The translations under genes and the position numbers were made by a program. Positions 34,601-45,690 of a stretch of 64,000 nt of DNA are shown in pieces (the first letter of the stretch is position 1; each line of letters starts with the position of its first letter). The stretch comes from Bactrocera neohumeralis (Eukaryota; Arthropoda; Insecta; Diptera; Tephritidae). The notes under the pieces were generated by a model. It worked only from the letters and a program-made list of their open reading frames with translations, ran no database searches and had not been told where the DNA came from. The stretch lies in NCBI RefSeq assembly GCF_024586455.1, contig NC_065919.1:21694017-21758016 (forward strand), written 5' to 3'.

Positions 34601-34835
34601 TCGCCATTGTCAGCTGAGGTTCGACTACATTGGAGTAAACTGAATCCTAGACGAAGTTTTTGGTGGGATTGCAATGCAGTGCGCTGATGCGATTACCCTC
34701 TACTAATGTTTATACCGCTATCCACTATGAAAAACGTTCTTTTTCTACTGTTCCACAAGTTCATAATGATAAGTTTTGATATTTAGTATTAGTTTGTCAA
34801 ATATCTCCCTTCCGCTTTTTTGCTCTTTATTCAAT
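31601..34835. other. Unique-looking DNA, GC-rich centre; no gene seen
   Basis: 3.2 kb with no transposon protein. CAA/CA runs lie at 32,390-32,440 and 32,560-32,580 and a (GT)n run at 32,996-33,011. Between 33,030 and 33,950 the sequence is CG-rich (gcgcgcgctcgcgc, gagcgcgcgcgtt, cgcgcggcgccgg) and open on both strands in pieces of 60-95 codons, as expected by chance in GC-rich DNA. None of these resembles a known protein. The block stands out as repeat-free and might hold a host promoter, untranslated exon or enhancer. Confidence 0.45.
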
Positions 34836-35690
34836 GCTTTGCTTTATAAAAAGTGTTACAACGATCGGTTTAGTTCAAATATGCGCCGTTTAGTTCGATA
34901 ATCTGTTTCCAAATAGACGGCAACTTCATAATACCCCCTCGTAGAAGCCCCCTCCTTATTTGCGAAGAACTCGGACAGCCACTTTTCACAAGCTTCTTTT
35001 GAGTTCAACTTTACACCAACAAGGGCGTTCGCCATGGACAGGAACAGGTGGTAATCACTTGGCGCTATGTCCGTGCTATATGGTGGATGCGATAAAACCG
35101 TTGCCTTGGTGGAACACTACACTCTTCCTGTTGGCCAATTCTGAACGCTTCTGGTCTATCGCCTGCTTCAAGCGGTCCAATTGTTCGCAGTAGATGGTAG
35201 AATTAACCGTCTATATGGGATTTTCTCATAGTGGATAATTTTCTTCCAATTCCACCAAACATACAGAAAAACCTTCCTGGCCGTCAATCCCAGCTTGGCC
35301 ACTGTTTGGGACGATTCACCGGCTTTTGACCACGACCGTTTTCACTTTATATTGTCGTATGTGATCCATTTTTCGTCACCAGTCACCATCCGCCTCAAAA
35401 ATGGGTCGAGTTCGTTCCGTTTCAGCAGCATATCGCAGGCGTTGATTCGGTCCAGAAGTTTTTTTTTGCGTCAAATCATGCGGCACCCAAATATCAAACT
35501 TTTTTGTGTATCAGCCTTCTGCAGATGGTTTAAAATGGTTTGGTGACTAACTCCCATCTTCTGGGCGATGTCACAAGATGCCACATGTCGGTCTAACTCG
35601 ATGTTTTCCTTGTTTTGATCGGTATTCGGTATCGGATCGAAACCATTCCTCCGCAGTTCGAAGTGATAGAGTGCCATCCCCCAAAAACTC
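34836..35690 (-). mobile_element. Mariner-type transposase remnant (antisense)
   Basis: The minus strand reads, from 35,677: NTDQNKENIELDRHVASCDI and AQKMGVSHQTILNHLQKADT (HTH part), then MVTGDEKWITYDN with the first catalytic Asp kept (35,375-35,377), KRSWSKAGESSQTVAKLGLT and ARKVFLYVWWNWK. The second site reads VVFHQGN in place of HQDN (Gly at 35,103-35,105), followed by a deletion. The third reads PSDYHLF with Asp at 35,054-35,056. The C-terminus SIWKQIIELNGAYLN lies near 34,930-34,885. The element is cut short at the amino end and inactive. Same family as 3,661-4,400. Confidence 0.8.
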
Positions 35691-36059
35691 CATTAATTTC
35701 ATGAATCGTTTTTCTAGAGGATTTGATTTAACGAAGGAAAACTTTAATATAACGAGTTTCGGCGTTAGTAAATTCTACGTTTACACGTCTATAACTGTTG
35801 AACGCAATATCCCAACTAATCATGAATAGCGTCGTTTTGTGGGTTATGTCAAGACCTTTCAAAGATGTATAGTATTGCCAGATACGAGCTCTGTAGCGCT
35901 TTGTACATAGCCACGAAATCCAAAAAACAAAAAGGCGGATATTTGACAACCTAATATTATTCTATTTATTATGATTAGGAAACATTGTTCTAATATATAG
36001 ATCATGTTCTACTGGTACCAGTGCGCTGAAGAATATCCACACTGTCTTTACGCCTTTTA
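35691..36059. other. AT-rich DNA, no gene seen
   Basis: Nothing recognised. Confidence 0.5.
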
Positions 36060-36290
36060 GGCTGGCATTCAATATTGGCGGTGCCGACAAATGACTAGCT
36101 TCTTGGGGAAAAAAGAACGTGTGGAAACTTTTCAGATCGATATCTCCAAAACTGAAGGACTCTGTCGCGTGTATATAGACTGAAAGGCTACATCGGCTCT
36201 GTTCTTCATGCCGATAATTTATATATCTGTACAATTTATAGAACTTTAGATATTTCCTTCTGGGTGTTACGAACTTCCAAGTTTTTCAGA
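36060..36290 (+). repeat. Hairpin-ended repeat HE-1, 3' half fragment
   Basis: The phrases 'ggcggtgccgacaaatgactagcttctt', 'tttcagatcgatatctccaaaactgaagg' and 'tatttccttctgggtgttacgaact' follow HE-1 in order. The terminal ATACCC hairpin is missing. Confidence 0.65.
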
Positions 36291-36419
36291 CTAATCGTTT
36301 AAGCATTTGACTTTTCTTTCACTTTATTTCGTTTTAAAAGGAAAAATTAATGTTTTATTGGTTAGTCGAAATATCGGTATTGTCACCGGCTTCGTCGTTA
36401 AAAGTGGTTCTGACGTTTC

Positions 36420-38325
36420 TAAGTGGAAATAACTGACTTTAGATCAAGTATTTCATATCTGGGATATGTCTATTGTAGACTGCCTTATGGCAGGCTGACC
36501 TCACAAGGATCACTTTCATCATGGAGTCGCCAAAGCGACCATTGGTGGCTTTATCTCTACCCACATACCGGCGAGGAAGTTGTGGATGGTAAGAAGTCAT
36601 TAGAGAAGAGTGTGCAATGCGCTTCTTTACGGATAGGTCAAAGCTTGGGGGGAAGGTTGGTGGTGAATGTAGTTAAGTTCAGAAGTGTCCAACTTTTGTA
36701 TATAATCCATAACTTTGTTGTATTAGAACCTAGCTAAGTCACAGGTATGTTGCTAACTACGCCAAAAAAAAGGATCGTGGCTACCGGGTCATAGGCGATG
36801 TATCACTCATGATCATTAAAAAGTTTTTGCGTACCGTGTGGGAGTTGACACAAGGGTATCTCAGCGTTGTAATTATTTGGAAACGAGAAGTAGTCTCGCC
36901 ATTAATCAGATGATTTTATTTACTAGGAGATACAAGATTCCACAGGCACCACTGTCGCGGATGGGAAGTATCCACCTGCAACTTCTGAATACAGTGAAGT
37001 ATGTAGGGCTCGTTGTAGATAGGATGCTTTCATGGAAGCCTGATATCGAAGAGGTATTAAAGAAGACATTCCTTGCATGTACTGCTTCAGATGAGCTTTT
37101 GAAAAAAGCTGATATCTCTCATTGTATGTAGTCCTATGGCATCTATGTGGGGTGGATGACACTATAAAAGACCACGCTTGCAAAGAAGTTCGAGAGTGCT
37201 CAACAAGCTGCGCTCATCAGCATTTGTGGTGCATTCCAGTTCATTTCAATCATGGCACTCAGTGGCATTTTGTATATACTGCCCATAGATATAGATGGAA
37301 GTGTATGGCCGTAAAAGTTGCTATCAGACTTAGAAAATCTGGGTTTCTAAATGAACACATGTCTGAACTTTCGGATATCTTCACACGTTTTGATTTTATA
37401 TCGCATCTATTGGATTACGGAGCCGCTAAATCAAACTCTGGCATTTTTTTTCTCTGCAAACACACAGGCAAGGGAGTTGTGCAATGAGAGGAGAGGGATA
37501 ATAAGCTTCTTTATGGATGAATCAAGGCTTGGGGGAAGGTTTGTGGAGGAGTATATTGTCAGGAACTCTTTACAAACTTCAGTTTCAGACTTCCTGATTG
37601 CAGTATTTTTATCGACGAAGTTGCTGCCTTTAAGATAGCAGTATATTTATTGCTCCAGAGTGCAGCCTTCTTCCAAGAAGTGACTATCCACTCTAATAGC
37701 ATGGCGCTGATACTAGTCTTGTGCTTCCAAATTTTGCGCTCAGGACTGGTTAAGGAATGCCTAACTTCGTTATCAATGGCTTCGAGTTACTTTGAAATAA
37801 GATCATTATGGGTGCCTGGCCTCAGCGGAATCGCAGACAATTGTAAAGCTAAAGAGGTCGGTGCTTCCCTCTACTCGTGTTTTCCACTAGTGTATAGCCG
37901 GGCTTCGCGGACTTGGCCAGCGCTGGGCTACAATCAGTGCATGCGTTGTCGCAAAATGCTTTTGGCTCAACACCGATTGAAAGAGCTAGCCTCTTCATAA
38001 TTGTGGAGGTTCTAACATGAATCTTACAGGACGCCAGCTGCAGAGTTATATGGAAGAAGTGGCGGTGGTAACATCTCAGCACTTCCTTTTTGTTTGTCCC
38101 ACGTTTGCAAGATTGGGACTTAAACACTTGAGAGCTCACTATTTCACATATCCAACCATACTGATGGGAATAGAAATCAAATTTTTATTGGGCATAAAGA
38201 GTTTTGCCGACTTATAAGTTCCAATTAGAGCAGCTCTATTTGTATGGCTTTACAAAGAATTTTATATGATTGTCCAAGTGTGATCTCTGGTTCAGCCATC
38301 AAACTTAACCGAACCTAACCTAGCA
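36420..38325 (+). mobile_element. RNase H-type non-LTR retrotransposon, longest copy in window
   Basis: The plus strand holds, in order: traces of RT sequence (36,420-36,830); the segment after motif C (36,838-37,131: NQMILFTRRYKIPQAPLSR, LLNTVKYVGLVVDRMLSW, KPDIEEVLKKTF); linker (MAVKVAIRLRKSGFLNEHMS near 37,300); RNase H (ALYLLLQSAAFFQEVTIHSN near 37,635-37,700, then ECLTSLSMASSYFEIRSLWV, PGLSGIADNCKAKEVGASLY at 37,755-37,880); a C-terminal Cys/His tail (MEEVAVVTSQHFLFVCPTFA, RLGLKHL at 38,050-38,130); and a 3' TAACC-like tail (aaccgaacctaacctag, 38,307-38,323). Frameshifts and stops are frequent and the catalytic YADD box was not found. The RNase H acidic site reads HSNS instead of the usual xSDS. 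Inactive. Confidence 0.8.
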
Positions 38326-39402
38326 GGCAAACAGTTTTTGGACCGTCGATTAAAAATAATTTGAAAAATAAATATAAATTAAACTTTGCACTTCTACTCG
38401 TAACATATTTACAACAACAAAATCGAGCTCCACCGTCTTCCAACTGCTGACCAGTGAACAACCTTGAGTCCATCTGCAACAGTATACATACATAGCGTGT
38501 ATATATATACATGAGAGTGATGGCGGCCGCTAAAAGTTTTGATGAGCTCGCGGCAACCACGTAACAAATTATTTAATTGACTAAAATGACTAACAAAGAA
38601 TGCGCGAGAAATGAAGAAAAATGCGCTGGCAAATGGAAGGAGGCAAGAATCAGTCGTTAAAAACAGTAAATTCCGCCAAACATTTGATGTGAATGCTCAT
38701 GTGTAAGCACGCTACATATATGTATGCACAAGTGTGTGTGTGTGTGTGTGTTGGCGCATGACATGCGGCTGTTTTCATATCGGAGCGTCCGCTTGTTCGT
38801 GCACATATGTGCAAATTGTACGGCTGATCGGCTGCTTTCGGCCTCTAATGATCCTGCTGGTGTGGTCAATATAAAGCAAAGAAGAAAATTAAATAAGAAG
38901 CAAAAATAACAACAAAAAAACAACCAAAGAAGTGTAAAAAATTGCGTTGAAAAACTTCAACTCATTTTCCGACAACTCAAAAAGGAACAGGAACATAGCA
39001 ACAACCGAACACACACACTTATACGTACACATAAACAGCCATGCATATGTGTGCTCTGAAAAAAGATATGACAAGTGCTCTAACAATTGTTGTTGTTGCT
39101 ATAACAGCCAGTACATCAGCAACAATAACCGGAGTAGTTAGTCCAACCTGTTTGTTGGCGGTGGACCGTTCCGAGGCTTTGCAGAATTGGCCGGCCGCCT
39201 TGTGGTTGCCTCCTGATTTCCCAGCAACAGTTGACCATCCATCTAAGTGGTGTACGAAAACGAAAAAAAATGCACATCGCAGCCCCTGCAGACAACAACA
39301 TGTTGCTGGCGCGTTGTGGTTGGCGATGGCGGCAACAGCAAAGCAGCTGGTGGGGGGGCCAAACTGCAATCGCTGTTTGACTCTTTGCCGGCATAAATTT
39401 AG
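38326..39402. other. Unique-looking DNA with (TG)n and CAA tracts; no gene seen
   Basis: A (GT)11 run lies at about 38,730-38,751. CAA/AAC runs lie at 38,905-38,930 and 39,000-39,150. Open frames of 60-124 codons overlap on both strands at 39,019-39,415 without resemblance to known proteins. It may be intronic. Confidence 0.45.
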
Positions 39403-39419
39403 TTGTTTTTACTAGTTAC

Positions 39420-39710
39420 CCCATGGTTGTTGTCTTTTCTGAAATTGTTGTTGTTGTTGTTACAATTCTTCTGCTTCTTGTTTGCCTTGCTTATTATTGT
39501 TGTTGTTTTTATAAATCTTTGTTGCTATTATTTTGCTTGCTGTTGTTATTGTTTTATTTTTGTTGTTGTTTTCAGCTGTTGTTGTTATTACTGTTTTATT
39601 TTTGTTGTTGTTACAATATTTCACTTTGTTGTTGTTACTGTTTTATTTTTGTTGTTGTTGGCGATTTTGTTGTGTTTGTTGCTGGTGATTTTGTTGTTGT
39701 AAGCGCATCG
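39420..39710. repeat. TTG trinucleotide-rich low-complexity tract
   Basis: An irregular run of TTG/GTT with TTTT interruptions. Plus-strand frames through it encode only Leu/Val/Phe/Cys runs and should not be read as a membrane protein. Confidence 0.85.
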
Positions 39711-40239
39711 TAGGCAGCAGCTACGTCCGCTTATTGCTCTAAACACTTTGAAATTGTTATTGTTGTTGCTTACTTACTATATCGGTAAATACCAGCTCGT
39801 ACACATGTGCTCGCACAGCAAACGCCGGTGCATTTCTCATGAGAAATATTGTAAATAGTCGCATTGCCTTCAAAAACACCGTTAGTTGTGCAGCATCACG
39901 TAACTGGAGCTAGAGTCGGGGATGATAAGTTGGAAATAAAATAGAGCAAAGTAAAGTGCAGTAGAATTATGACTGGGAGCAGGTATTATCAGGTGGAGGA
40001 GACAATAAATAGTCGATGTAAAGAAAACAAATATTTAATTTTCATTGCTCCACTTTGTAGCTAACATATTTATGGTGTAAGCGCGTATTAGATGGCTTGA
40101 AAATGTTTCTTATCTTCGTAATAGTAAATAATTTATTGATTTCAGTTTTTTATAATTTGACGTTTTACATTTTATTTTGACTGTCGCAACACATAAGTGC
40201 AAAATCTAGCGAAATTCTCTTTTCTTTTTCTTACCCTCA
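39711..40239. other. AT-rich DNA, no gene seen
   Basis: Nothing recognised. Confidence 0.5.
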
Positions 40240-41475
40240 GTGGAAGTTCCATTACTTTTGTAAATAATATTGCAAATTATATATTCACTCATTAATCAAA
40301 TGAAACCAAATTATGTTTTTTCTCATCATAAAAATTTCCATTACTTTTTTCATTACTCTCTGTATTACATTTACAATTACTTTTCTGATTATTTTTCTCA
40401 ATTACTTTTTCAACTACTTTTTGGATTACTTTCTGCAAAACTTTTATCATTACTTTTCTAATTATTATTTTTCCTTTATTTTTTCAACAACTTTTTTTAT
40501 TAATTTAGGCAAAACTATTACCATTCTTAATTACTTTTTACTTTTCAAATATTTTTTTTTATTACTTTTACCATTTCTTTTTTTAGCTTTTCTAGTTTTT
40601 TCTCAATGGCTTTTTTAAATTACTGTCAACTACTTACAATTATTTTTATAACTACTTTTTCGGGCATGGTTAGTGTAGAATTTTTGCCTGGGCATAGTTC
40701 AGCGGGAGTTGTAACACATATTTTGTTTTAAGAAAACTATGTAAGCACATTATCGGTGGAAGTAGAAGCGAACTTAGCTCTTCTTTCCTTTAGAAAAACT
40801 GCCATTACTTTTTAATTACTTTTTCCGTTATTTTTCCAATTAAATTTACAAAATATTTTTTTACCTTTAAACAGCATGAAAAAAATGGAAACGAAATTTT
40901 TATCGTTTTTGTCATCTTAAAAATTACCATTAATTTTTCAACTACTTTTTCCATTACTTTTTCCATTACTTTTTTCGTACATTATTTTTTCAACTACTTC
41001 TTACATTACTTTTCAATTAACTTTATTTTCAACTACTCTTCTATTACTTTAATTACATTAATTCTTTCATTACTTTATAAATAGTGTTTTCAATACTTTT
41101 GCAATTATTCCACTTTCCTCTTCGGGCCGCTTAGTAATAGATTTGGAAGAAGTGTTTCTTTTTGACTTGGCAATAGTTCAAGGAAAGTTGGCTAACACTT
41201 GTCTTAAAAAATCCGTGTAAACACAACATCAATGGAAGCGGAAGTAAAATTAGCTCTTCTTTCCCTCAAAAATACTTCCATTACTTTTCCAATAAATACT
41301 TGAACGTATTTTTTTCACCATCAACAACATGAAACAAATGGAAACGAATTTATATTTTTCTTCTTATAAAAACTTCCATTCCTTTTTCAATTACTTTTTT
41401 CATTACTTTTCTAATTACTTTTTCCATTACTTTTCTAATTACTGTTTTCATTACTACTTCTATTACCTTTTCTAG
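40240..41475. repeat. TTACTTTTT-rich tandem region with ~455-476 bp higher-order repeat
   Basis: Dozens of variants of the 10-12 bp phrase CATTACTTTTTC/AATTACTTTTTC occur in three blocks (40,240-40,640; 40,795-41,110; 41,270-41,470). Non-TTAC spacers also repeat: 'gcatagttcagcgggagtt' (40,692) and 'gcaatagttcaaggaaagtt' (41,170); 'agctcttctttcc' at 40,776 and 41,252 (offset 476); 'catga.ac/aaatggaaacga' at 40,875 and 41,329 (offset 454). So the region contains at least two diverged long repeats. Frames at 40,270-40,618 are low-complexity artefacts. Confidence 0.75.
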
Positions 41476-41739
41476 AAGAACTTTTAGGTGCAACTTTTAG
41501 ATTAGTCATTCTTTTTTCTGCCGCAATGAAAATGAAAGAAGATAAGAGAAAGAAAAATGCGAGCAAACAATAGTAAAACATTCTTTTACGTAATCCACCA
41601 AACTCTACAAATTCTTAAACGCAGTCAAATCGTAACTTTTGAATCATCTGCTCAAGTCACCTCCGAGCAAGAGCAGGATATACTATGAGCGAAAAATAGT
41701 AAGACTTTGCTCATAATTTTAAATTTTTTAATTTATTCT

Positions 41740-42610
41740 TCAAAAATATGTGGTCACTTCAAAGCAATACCCCTTGGCCCCAATACACCTGTGCCAGCGT
41801 TTTTTCTAATCATCGAATCAATTGTTAAAGTCGATTTGCGGAACAGCCTTCAATGCGCGTAGCGATTCTTATTTAATGTCTTTAATTGACTCAAAATGGT
41901 TTCCCCGGAGCAGTCGTTTGAGTTTGCTGAATAGCCAGAAGTCACACGGAGTTAAAGCAGGCGAATACGTGATTGCTAACTGTTGAAAATTTGGCGGAAA
42001 ACTTACGAAGAACCAATGCGTAATGCAAAAACCAAAAATTGTCTGTCCAAAATTCTGGCCTCTTCTTTTCTTGACAGTTTGGCTGGTCGGAAAGAATTCG
42101 GAGTGCACCACATCCCGATAAACGAAGAAAACTGTCAACATAAACTTGATTTTTGACCTGTTTTGATGTGTTTTTTTGGGCTTCGGTTAACCTTTGCCAC
42201 GACAATCGGATGACTGATCGTCTGTTTACGGTCGTAAGCATAGATCCAAGACGCATTGCCATTAATAGTACGTTTGATGACATCCTGGTATTCGGAAAGC
42301 AATTTTTCACAGACTGCTGTTTTTCGAAAAAAATGAGCAATTTTGGAACCAGTCGTGCTTTCACTTTTCTAAGGCCGAAATGATCTTTCAAAATTGTTTT
42401 CACTGATCCTTCTGACATTCTAACGATTCCACTAAGATCTCTGACTATTAATCGTCGATTCTCAAGCACTGTTTCCTTTAATTTATTGTCGTGTTGGTCA
42501 TCAGGTTGATGTTGCTGGCTGTCCTGGACGTCAATCAAAAACACTTGCTCGCGACAAATTATTATAACCGAAGGCTTTTTACGACATTCGGAACGTTTCG
42601 GCACCAGAAA
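41740..42610 (-). mobile_element. Mariner-type transposase remnant with catalytic deletion (antisense)
   Basis: The 220-codon minus-strand frame 41,942-42,604 is largely open. It carries an HTH part (ENRRLIVRDLSGIVRMSEGS, VKTILKDHFGLRKVKARLVP) and then the catalytic domain in shifted frames. The first Asp site reads INGNASWIYAYD where TGDESW is usual, so Asp is Asn (42,255-42,257). Around 42,015-42,035 WFLHYALVLR replaces the usual longer motif, an apparent in-frame loss of about eight residues that removes the second Asp. The third site is kept as SPALTPCDFWLF (Asp 41,941-41,943). The C-terminus KRWHRCIGAKGYCFE lies near 41,800-41,755. This is a SETMAR-like mariner, inactive. Confidence 0.85.
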
Positions 42611-44235
42611 TTCTATTCAGATTGCTGGTGTTGTACCAGCTAAGAAGCTTAGGAGGGACTATCGAGTTAAAGTTTTTAACCGCACAGGGTCTGCGAGAGG
42701 TACTGATGTACGCACCTTGATTATTAAACTACTCGCTAAATAGCAAGTGGAAGAGCCTTCAAAGCACCGTTAGTTTACTACGACATTGTATTTGTTGTTG
42801 TTTCAGTTATACCTGTTTCATTTAGTTGCATTCGGACGTTGCCAATTTGACTTGTCGCTTGATTAATTGTCTACTGTGCGTAGCTACAGCGCAACATGTT
42901 GCTGGCCATCATTTACGCACGGTGCAGAATCTAGAAAGATGACAACAACCGCAAGCAGCCACAAGCGCCGAGTGCTGCCATATAAATAAGTGGGTAAAGC
43001 GCAAAGGCAGCAAGTAAACAAAAAAATAAAAAATAAACGAAAAGAAAAAAATCAGAATAACGCAAAAAACAGGAAGAGGCTAAAGTAAATTGTAAATAGT
43101 AACCGTTACATAATCTCAATCCGTAAGATATGCCAGCGAGTGACATTTGTCGGATACGCAACATTGCCAGCTGCAGCAACCAGCGATCGTCTCATCAACT
43201 GCCGGCAGCAGCAACGGCCAGCAACAGGAACAAGTTGTGCCAACCACAACAACAACAGTCAACCAACTATTGATAACTAACTGGCTGCTGGCTGGCTAGA
43301 AGTCAGCTCCTAGAAGGCGAGCGGAAAGAAAAATGAATGACAGGAATTCATGAAATCTCGCCAACGGTGAGACTAAGTGCGAATGAAGGCGAAGGGTTGC
43401 GCAGCAGGGGCTGAACGCCGCAAGGTGGGAAAAGGTGAGCAACAACCCATGCACATTAAGCACCTGGAAAGCACGTGGAGCCTGCAAATGAGAGGCAGAG
43501 TGCTACGCAGCAACATACGTAAATGGACAACAACGGGTTAACAAGTTGAACAACATGAAAACAGCAGCGCAAAAACGAGAACAACAGCAACAAGTACGGT
43601 CGCTACATTACTGTTGACAATGCTCTGCCTAGAAAAAGGAGCGCAGAAAGGGGCCAAAATGATGACACGCAACAAGATGCGATGCGATGCGATGGCGTCA
43701 AGTACCGAGTACACGAGAACAACTGTTGGCGATTGTGGCCAAAGCCAAAGGCGAAAACCTGCGTGAAACATGATATCGATAACAACAACAAAATAAAAAT
43801 ACAACAAAATTATAAATAAATTGAGCGGCGCAAAGCAGCTGCTGCCGTTATGACATGGCGACATCAATAATATCTGTTTACGACAACAACAACAACAACA
43901 GCAAGAAATAACAAGTACAACTAATACAACTTACAAGAGTTTCACAAGCAACACAGCAACACAGCGGCGCCAGCGATATCAGCAACAATCAAGCATTAGG
44001 TGATAAGAAACATTCACAAATTGCTTGCTCGCGCAGCGCAAAAAGAGCTGTGCATCGCTCGCTACAAGAGCGCAGCGCAAAATTACAAGAGTGCACTAGC
44101 AAAGAGCAAGTGAGTGCCGCCCTAAGAGCGAAAAAGTTTAACAAAGAGAATACAAAACTTCATTCATAACGATTGTATCAACATTTGTTGCTTAGCAACA
44201 TGATCGAGTGTTTAGCAACATACAAGCCTTGTAAA
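42611..44235. other. CAA-rich unique-looking DNA; no gene seen
   Basis: A long stretch of CAA/CAG/AAC-rich plus-strand sequence (43,150-43,990) with a (CAA)n run at 43,886-43,903. It has the texture of fly 5' untranslated exon or intron DNA. A donor-like 'aaaggtgagc' is seen at 43,431-43,440 but has no coding context. Frames on both strands match nothing known. Confidence 0.4.
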
Positions 44236-44750
44236 GCAGATTGCATTGTCTAAACGGCGATCTGGACAGAAGGATGGTGAAGAAAATAAAAATCCGATGG
44301 AACGAGCTAACCAGGGTGTAAAACTACAAAAATCAAAAGTCATCAAAACGGTAGATCGGAAATACACAAAATTCCTATTGGCACGCGATAGAATAGACTG
44401 TACTAACAACATCGGAATACTAACTGGTCACTGACTGGGGCTGACAGATCGCGAAGACTGCAGTCTCCAGCAAGGCGATTAGGGAAACAATGAAGCATAT
44501 CTTGTGTACTTGTCCTGCATTGGCAAGACTACGCTGTAAGCATCTGAAGCCTCATGGTATGATACACTGGAAGAGATTTAGTTAGTGAGGCCATAGAGTC
44601 TGTTGAAATTCGCGTCGAGCGCAGGCTTCCTAAAGGATGACTACTCCTTATGAATTAAGAGCTTAACTCGATCTGGTAACGCAAAGGACCAAAACTGGTC
44701 TATATGGCTAATTAGCCTGCCAGACTAACCTAACCTAACTTAACTAGAAC
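44236..44750 (+). mobile_element. Non-LTR retrotransposon C-terminal tail with TAACC 3' end
   Basis: The plus strand reads ...IGILTGH (44,415), then ARRLGKQ in a shifted frame and ISCVLVLHWQD / HILCTCPALARLRCKHL (44,490-44,550), i.e. the C-x-C...H...C tail found at the end of RNase H-type non-LTR proteins. The fragment finishes with 'taacctaacctaact' (44,726-44,741), the same kind of 3' tail as at 38,310 and (reversed) 9,477. No upstream domains are present. Confidence 0.7.
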
Positions 44751-45249
44751 TGTTTACTTTGTACGGCAGTGGTTAAATATAAAATTTCATATTGCAATCA
44801 AGTTACTAAAACTTGTTTGACTTTACATAACTCATAATTGTTCTCAACATAAAAGGAATGCTTAATAAAATTCTTTCTACTCAACTTAATATCACATATG
44901 AATGAGATCAAACCGCTATTTAGTAGGTCGTGGGTTTAGCTGCACTTCTGCCATACGTAAAAACTGTATTTTTATGGAAATCTGATAACAGTCATATAGA
45001 GAAAACGCGAAGTTTGGAGGGTACACTTCTCGAAACTGATAAATGGCATTCGAATAAGACAAAGTGAAAACAGCTTTAAGGCGGCTTAAGAACAACAAAG
45101 CTTCTGGGCTGGAAAGATGCTTATTCCAGCAACTAGGCATAATTTGAATGGAATATGAGAGCACTCTGCCCTATCCAAAAGGAAGGAGACACCGTAGTCT
45201 GAGCAATCGCCATTAGCTTCATAAAACTCTGCAAGAACCTCCCCGAGCC
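44751..45249. other. AT-rich DNA, no gene seen
   Basis: A minus-strand frame (44,916-45,164) ends in a chance resemblance to a 2A core but lacks the Gly. Otherwise nothing recognised, except a weak RT-like scrap (RRLKNNKASGLE, plus strand, 45,074-45,109). Confidence 0.45.
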
Positions 45250-45645
45250 GTTCAATATCAGTCGATGTTTTAGACAAATATAAGAGGACTGTGGGACGGC
45301 ATTTCAAGCTTCTTGCGTACAGCTGAAAACGAGACCATTGGTTTTTGTAAAAGTTCGTAAAAGACAAAAGCACAGCTGGTACGATGAAGAGTGCCATGCC
45401 GCAGTTGGGAGAAAACAGACTGCTTGACAAGCTGGCCGACAGGGATAATGCTCGAAAATTCTACGAAAAGAAGCGGCGGCTAACAGCAGTTTTTCAGACC
45501 GGCTCTTATAGACCCCCCAGAAGTGATTAGGTGACTGATGCTCAGAGCATACCGAAATGTAAAATCAACAAATGAACGGATGTTCAACATGTACCAAATA
45601 CTGAAAAAGACCCGTAGAAAAAGGACAAAAAAAAACACAGTATTA
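45250..45645 (+). mobile_element. RTE-type non-LTR fragment (linker before RT, sense)
   Basis: The plus strand carries KHSWYDEECHAAVGRKQTA (45,367-45,423) followed by frameshifted DRDNARKFYEKKRRL (45,440-45,485) and TDAQSIPKCKIN-like sequence. This corresponds to the linker between endonuclease and finger region, as in the 23.5 kb copy. It is the only plus-strand RTE piece in the window and is full of stops. Confidence 0.7.
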
Positions 45646-45690
45646 GTTTTGAAGGGCTAAGAGTTCGGGTGTCAAAATTTTATACTCTCG
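45646..45690 (-). repeat. HE-2 end fragment (reverse)
   Basis: 'gaagggctaagagttcgggtgtcaaaattttatactctcg' corresponds to the reversed terminal part of HE-2 (hairpin plus ATACTCTCG), with the hairpin's second arm decayed. Confidence 0.55.

Noticed and set aside
39403..39713. Two ~97-codon frames that look like membrane proteins
   Set aside because: They are translations of a TTG/TTT low-complexity tract (Leu/Val/Phe/Cys runs) with no start context or similarity.
40270..40618. Phe/Tyr-rich frames of 63 and 101 codons
   Set aside because: They lie wholly in TTACTTTTT low-complexity repeats.
43425..43445. Splice-donor-like 'aaaggtgagc'
   Set aside because: No adjoining coding frame or matching acceptor could be supported, and such strings occur by chance.
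44916..44960. Second possible 2A motif (EVQLNPRP) on the minus strand
   Set aside because: It lacks the Gly of NPGP and the Asp/Glu pattern, and no retrotransposon code surrounds it.
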